A program made the translations under genes and the position numbers. Shown here piece after piece: positions 7,353 to 10,407 of a DNA stretch of 10,407 nt. This DNA comes from Bacteroidota bacterium (GTDB lineage Bacteria; Bacteroidota; Bacteroidia; M30B66): contig JAGQVC010000025.1 of the NCBI GenBank assembly GCA_020438185.1, forward strand, positions 1 to 10,407, written 5' to 3'. A model generated the notes under the pieces. That model did not search any database. It saw nothing but the letters and a program-made list of their open reading frames with translations, and was not told the DNA's origin. Numbering within the stretch: the stretch's first letter is position 1; every line of letters starts with the position of its first letter.

Positions 7353-7874
7353 TTAACGGTTTCGGATTATTAGTAATTGGCTTAGCGTAATCAAAATGAT
7401 TGTTGAAAGCGAAGCTGTAACCACACGCAATAGCAGATTTAAGAAATGCAGGAAATTAAAGGCTTCCAGCAGCATCAGTGCAAAGTGATGCACCACAATC
7501 AGAACAGAAGCATAAATCAGAAACGACTGAATGCCCATTCCTGACATGCTTAATTCAATATTATTGTCGTTGCTTTCTCTGGAAATAACCAGGTTAATTA
7601 GTCCCGGCCTTACCAGGCCGATGAATAGACAAGCCGACGCATGCAATCCTGCTGTCGACATAAAAATATCGATGCTCAATCCGCATAAAAAACAAATGAA
7701 AAGTAAAAGCAACCGGTTTATCTGAATCGGAAGCATTAACAGGAAAAGTACGTAAATATTGGGATTGATATACGCATTCAGATCACCGGGCAGCACAATC
7801 TGATTCAGGATAAATACCTGAATAAAAACCAGAATCAGAAATCTGAATAAATTCTGTAGGATGCGTAATATCAT
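7353..7874 (-). CDS. mreD: Rod shape-determining membrane protein MreD
   Basis: MreD is the integral-membrane member of the MreBCD complex that couples cytoplasmic MreB filaments to the periplasmic synthases. The 173-residue product is strongly hydrophobic, with about five to six membrane segments (near 9-29, 39-52, 55-72, 79-98, 113-133 and 146-168). Family-like features include the GLSIDIFMSTAGLHASA stretch (65-81) followed by RP (89-90). MreD diverges widely, so assignment rests on this motif, on length and on position between mreC and mrdA. Its ATG overlaps the mreC stop in an ATGA arrangement (7871-7874), typical of translational coupling. Confidence 0.9.
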   Translation of the reverse strand: MILRILQNLFRFLILVFIQVFILNQIVLPGDLNAYINPNIYVLFLLMLPIQINRLLLLFICFLCGLSIDIFMSTAGLHASACLFIGLVRPGLINLVISRESNDNNIELSMSGMGIQSFLIYASVLIVVHHFALMLLEAFNFLHFLNLLLRVVTASLSTIILITLSQLLIIRNR

Positions 7875-8704
7875 TCCGGTAATTCAGCGGTTTTGGCTTC
7901 AAGACTATCGCGCTCGGCCTTGAACAGGTTGCGTACAATATATACATATGACAGAGTGCGAAAGTTCGTACTCAATCTCACTTCAATTTCTTTAAAACTT
8001 TCACCGCTTTCACCCAGTCCGCTTACAGTACCGATTAGGATACCCCGGGGAAATATTCCCGAATAAGTTGAGGTAACAATTGAATCGCCCAGAGACACTT
8101 TTGCGTGACTCGGGATGTCAAACAAGTGAGCATATTCGGGTGAGCTTCCATCCCAGATTGTAGAGCCGAAATACTCACTTGAAGCAACCTTTGATGATAT
8201 TTTGGTGGATCTGTGCAGCAAGGAAATAACCGTACAAAAATGTTCAGAAACGTCTTTTACAATCCCTACCACTCCGTTTGAACCAATAACTGCCATTTCG
8301 GGCTGCACTCCGTTCAGGCTGCCTTTGTCGAGTGTGAGGTAATTGTTTACATTTTTCACACTGTTATTAATCACACGGGCGCTTATGTAATCGTACTGCT
8401 GAACGGCAAGTGTGTCATTTACATGTGTAGAATCAGCCAGACTGCTATAAAATGCCAGGCTGTCATTTTTGCGAAGTCTCGCATTTTCTTCTGAAAGCAG
8501 CCGGTTTGTCTCACCCAGCGTAAGGTAATCGGTTACATTGCTGTACGCTACGTACATTTCGCCGGTTACCTGATTGGAAGCGCCAACAATACTGGCGCGC
8601 TGGTAACCATTGTTGCGCGACAGCAGAAAAAAGGACAATCCCTGCAACAACAGAAACACCAATAAAAAATTGTATCTTCTGATGAGTTGGAAGAAATTCC
8701 TCAT
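7871..8704 (-). CDS. mreC: Rod shape-determining protein MreC
   Basis: MreC is the bitopic periplasmic scaffold that contacts and activates PBP2-RodA. The order of parts is canonical: a short basic cytoplasmic tail, one membrane segment (about 12-28), a heptad-like coiled coil (about 52-90, containing ETNRLLSEENARLRKND), then the double beta-barrel domain (about 105-258). The latter includes YLTLDKGSLNGVQPEMAVIG (122-141), GVVGIVKDVSEHFCTVISLL, GDSIVTSTYSGIFPRGILIG (206-225) and a VRLSTNFRTLSYVYIVRN end. The length of 277 falls in the family range. It lies 22 bases after mreB and overlaps mreD by four bases. The sequence just upstream of the ATG holds TAGGAT, too close to act as a normal Shine-Dalgarno site. 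Confidence 0.95.
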   Translation of the reverse strand: MRNFFQLIRRYNFLLVFLLLQGLSFFLLSRNNGYQRASIVGASNQVTGEMYVAYSNVTDYLTLGETNRLLSEENARLRKNDSLAFYSSLADSTHVNDTLAVQQYDYISARVINNSVKNVNNYLTLDKGSLNGVQPEMAVIGSNGVVGIVKDVSEHFCTVISLLHRSTKISSKVASSEYFGSTIWDGSSPEYAHLFDIPSHAKVSLGDSIVTSTYSGIFPRGILIGTVSGLGESGESFKEIEVRLSTNFRTLSYVYIVRNLFKAERDSLEAKTAELPE

Positions 8705-8726
8705 ATCCTATTGGAATTCAGGTATC

Positions 8727-9749
8727 TTATCGGATCAGGAACTTGAATTTGTCCCTGTTTTTCAAAGCGATTCCCGTTCCGCGGGCAACAGCACGCAGCG
8801 GGTCTTCGGCAATGTAAACAGGCAGTTTTGTACGTGCCGAAATACGTTTGTCGAGTCCGCGAAGCATTGAACCACCACCGGCAAGGTAAATCCCGGTCCG
8901 GTAAATATCTGCCGAAAGCTCCGGTGGGGTCATTTCAAGTGCATTCAGGATTGCCGTCTCAATTTTTGCGATGGATTTATCCAGACAATGGGCAATTTCC
9001 TGATAAGAAACCATGATTTCCTTCGGAATACCGGTCATCATATCACGACCGTGAACCGCATAATCAGGTGGAGGGTTATCTATTTCAGTTAGTGCCGCTC
9101 CCACTTCAATTTTAATTTTTTCTGCAGTGCGTTCACCAATGTGAATGTTATGCTGGCGACGCATGTAATCTTCAATATCTGCCGTAAAGTCGTCACCCGC
9201 AACGCGAATACTCTTATCGCAAACAATTCCGCCAAGGGCGATAACCGCAATTTCGGAAGTACCACCTCCGATATCGATAATCATATTACCCATTGGTTCT
9301 TCCACATCGATTCCAATACCAATGGCAGCTGCCATTGGCTCGTGAATCAGATAAACTTCCTTGGCTCCGGCATGTTCGGCCGAGTCGCGTACTGCTCTTT
9401 TCTCCACTTCGGTAATTCCCGAAGGAATGCAGATTACCATAACCAGTGAAGGTGAAAATAATTTTCTGCCCGGATTAATCATTTTAATCATGCCGCGAAT
9501 CATGTGTTCTGCAGCATTGAAATCAGCAATAACACCGTCTTTCAGCGGACGGATGGTCTTGATGTTTTCGTGGGTCTTTCCGTGCATTTGCTGGGCCTGC
9601 TTACCCACAGCAATCACTTTCCCGGTTGAACGTTCAATGGCAACGATGGAGGGTTCGTCCACCACAACCTTGTCGTTATGTATAATAATCGTATTGGCTG
9701 TTCCCAGGTCGATTGCAATTTCCTGAGTAAAAAAGTTAAACATGCCCAT
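8727..9749 (-). CDS. mreB: Rod shape-determining actin homologue MreB
   Basis: MreB forms ATP-dependent membrane-bound filaments that orient the elongasome. The actin/Hsp70-fold signatures are present: phosphate-1 loop DLGTANT (14-20), DEPSIVA (31-37), the EPMAAAIG helix with putative catalytic Glu 137, phosphate-2 loop DIGGGTSE (159-166), and the adenosine motif LAGGGSMLRGLD (289-300). The hydrophobic N terminus MGMFNFF fits membrane attachment. The length of 340 matches the family (E. coli MreB has 347 residues). Met 1 (9749) is preferred over Met 3 (9743) because orthologues begin with a similar M-G-x-F segment. It is the first mre gene and starts 24 bases after the purH stop, with no recognisable promoter in that gap, so it is probably read from a transcript that includes purH. 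Confidence 0.97.
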   Translation of the reverse strand: MGMFNFFTQEIAIDLGTANTIIIHNDKVVVDEPSIVAIERSTGKVIAVGKQAQQMHGKTHENIKTIRPLKDGVIADFNAAEHMIRGMIKMINPGRKLFSPSLVMVICIPSGITEVEKRAVRDSAEHAGAKEVYLIHEPMAAAIGIGIDVEEPMGNMIIDIGGGTSEIAVIALGGIVCDKSIRVAGDDFTADIEDYMRRQHNIHIGERTAEKIKIEVGAALTEIDNPPPDYAVHGRDMMTGIPKEIMVSYQEIAHCLDKSIAKIETAILNALEMTPPELSADIYRTGIYLAGGGSMLRGLDKRISARTKLPVYIAEDPLRAVARGTGIALKNRDKFKFLIR

Positions 9750-9773
9750 GTGTCGTGTTCAGTAGCTTTATTA

Positions 9774-10407
9774 TTAATGTTTAAAATGTCTTGTTCCCGT
9801 TAAAACCATTGCCAGTCCATGCGAATTGGCAGCGTCAATCACTTCCTGATCGCGCACCGAGCCACCCGGTTGAATGATGGCACTGATTCCGGCGGCAGCC
9901 GATAGTTCCATGCTATCTGCAAACGGAAAAAACGCATCCGAAGCCAGTACGCTGCCTTTTACTTCAAGATTCATTCTTTCAGCCTTCTCAACGGCTTGTC
10001 GCATTGCATCAATGCGCGAGGTTTGACCGGTGCCCGAACCCAGCATCTGGAGGTTTTTTACCAGTACAATTGCGTTCGATTTGGTGTGCTTTACAAGCAC
10101 CGATGCAAATTCCAGATCAGCTCGAAGAGCTTCATCCGGTGCTTTTTCTGTCACCAGTCTGAAGTTCTCACTTTTTTCAGTGAGTGTATCTCTTTCCTGC
10201 CAAAGTTCTCCGCTTAAAACGGATCGCTTCAACATTTCGGGCCTTGTAAATGCCTTGGTTTTAAGTATAATCCGGTTCTTTTTGGATTTCAGAATCTGAA
10301 GTGCTTCTTCATTGAAATCCGGAGCCAGAATAATTTCAAAAAATAACTTATCGCATTCAGCTGCAGTTGCGGCTTCAAGCGGACGGTTAAATACGAATAT
10401 CCCGCCG
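9774..10407 (-). CDS. purH: Bifunctional AICAR transformylase/IMP cyclohydrolase PurH (C-terminal part, 5' end outside window)
   Basis: PurH catalyses the last two steps of de novo IMP synthesis: formyl transfer from 10-formyl-THF to AICAR, then ring closure. The frame is open to the right edge, so 210 C-terminal residues of an enzyme usually slightly over 500 long are visible. Translation from the edge begins GGIFVFNRPLEAATA and continues through LFFEIILAPDFNEEAL and a KKNR stretch, all typical of the transformylase domain. Further signatures are KHTKSNAIVLVKN, GSGTGQTSRIDAMRQA, LASDAFFPFAD, ISAIIQPGGSVRDQEVI and the C-terminal TGTRHFKH. The cyclohydrolase domain and the FKH active-site segment would lie upstream, outside the window. 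It is the upstream neighbour of mreB on the same strand, an arrangement I recall as recurring in Bacteroidota but cannot verify here. Confidence 0.96.
   Translation of the reverse strand, partial: GGIFVFNRPLEAATAAECDKLFFEIILAPDFNEEALQILKSKKNRIILKTKAFTRPEMLKRSVLSGELWQERDTLTEKSENFRLVTEKAPDEALRADLEFASVLVKHTKSNAIVLVKNLQMLGSGTGQTSRIDAMRQAVEKAERMNLEVKGSVLASDAFFPFADSMELSAAAGISAIIQPGGSVRDQEVIDAANSHGLAMVLTGTRHFKH

Noticed and set aside
9361..9726. 121-codon open frame on the + strand inside mreB
   Set aside because: It is antisense to the most conserved part of MreB; the open frame follows from that gene's codon use.
9750..9773. purH-mreB gap considered as a promoter region for the mre genes
   Set aside because: It is only 24 bases long and contains no TAnnTTTG-like box; co-transcription with purH explains it better.

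Overview
The window looks like a chromosomal housekeeping segment from a member of the Bacteroidota, probably Bacteroidales/Marinilabiliales-like. This rests on the style of the MreB, MreC, MreD, PBP2 and RodA proteins, an exact TAnnTTTG-type -7 box, weak Shine-Dalgarno sequences, and a PpiD-like isomerase ending in the D-x-R-x-x-F-F tail that I recall from this phylum. I cannot name the genus. No mobile element, CRISPR array, tRNA or rRNA was seen.

Layout: on the + strand, positions 1-912 hold the C-terminal part of a periplasmic peptidyl-prolyl isomerase, followed by a strong hairpin terminator at 935-966. Everything else lies on the - strand and reads from right to left: purH (3' part, running off the right edge), mreB, mreC, mreD, mrdA (PBP2), rodA, an exported helical-toroid-like protein, an exported beta-propeller-like protein, and an HD-domain phosphohydrolase. 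The HD gene converges on the isomerase gene, and the hairpin lies between them. The window is densely coded: the largest gap is 133 bases.

Function: mreB-mreC-mreD-mrdA-rodA is the full core of the elongasome, which builds lateral peptidoglycan. MreB is the cytoskeletal filament, MreC and MreD are the membrane/periplasmic scaffold and regulator, RodA is the SEDS glycosyltransferase, and PBP2 is its partner transpeptidase. Gaps of -4 to 24 bases argue for one transcript that also includes purH, the last two steps of de novo IMP synthesis.

The three genes downstream of rodA are the least explained part. Two encode Sec-exported proteins with recognisable repeat architecture but no family I can name: six inner-helix-like segments with two N-D-x-D motifs, and seven blade-like repeats. 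They lie 14 bases apart. A possible near-leaderless promoter before the toroid gene suggests they may be expressed apart from the elongasome genes as well as by read-through. They are the best candidates for undescribed biology here, but no function can be assigned from sequence alone.
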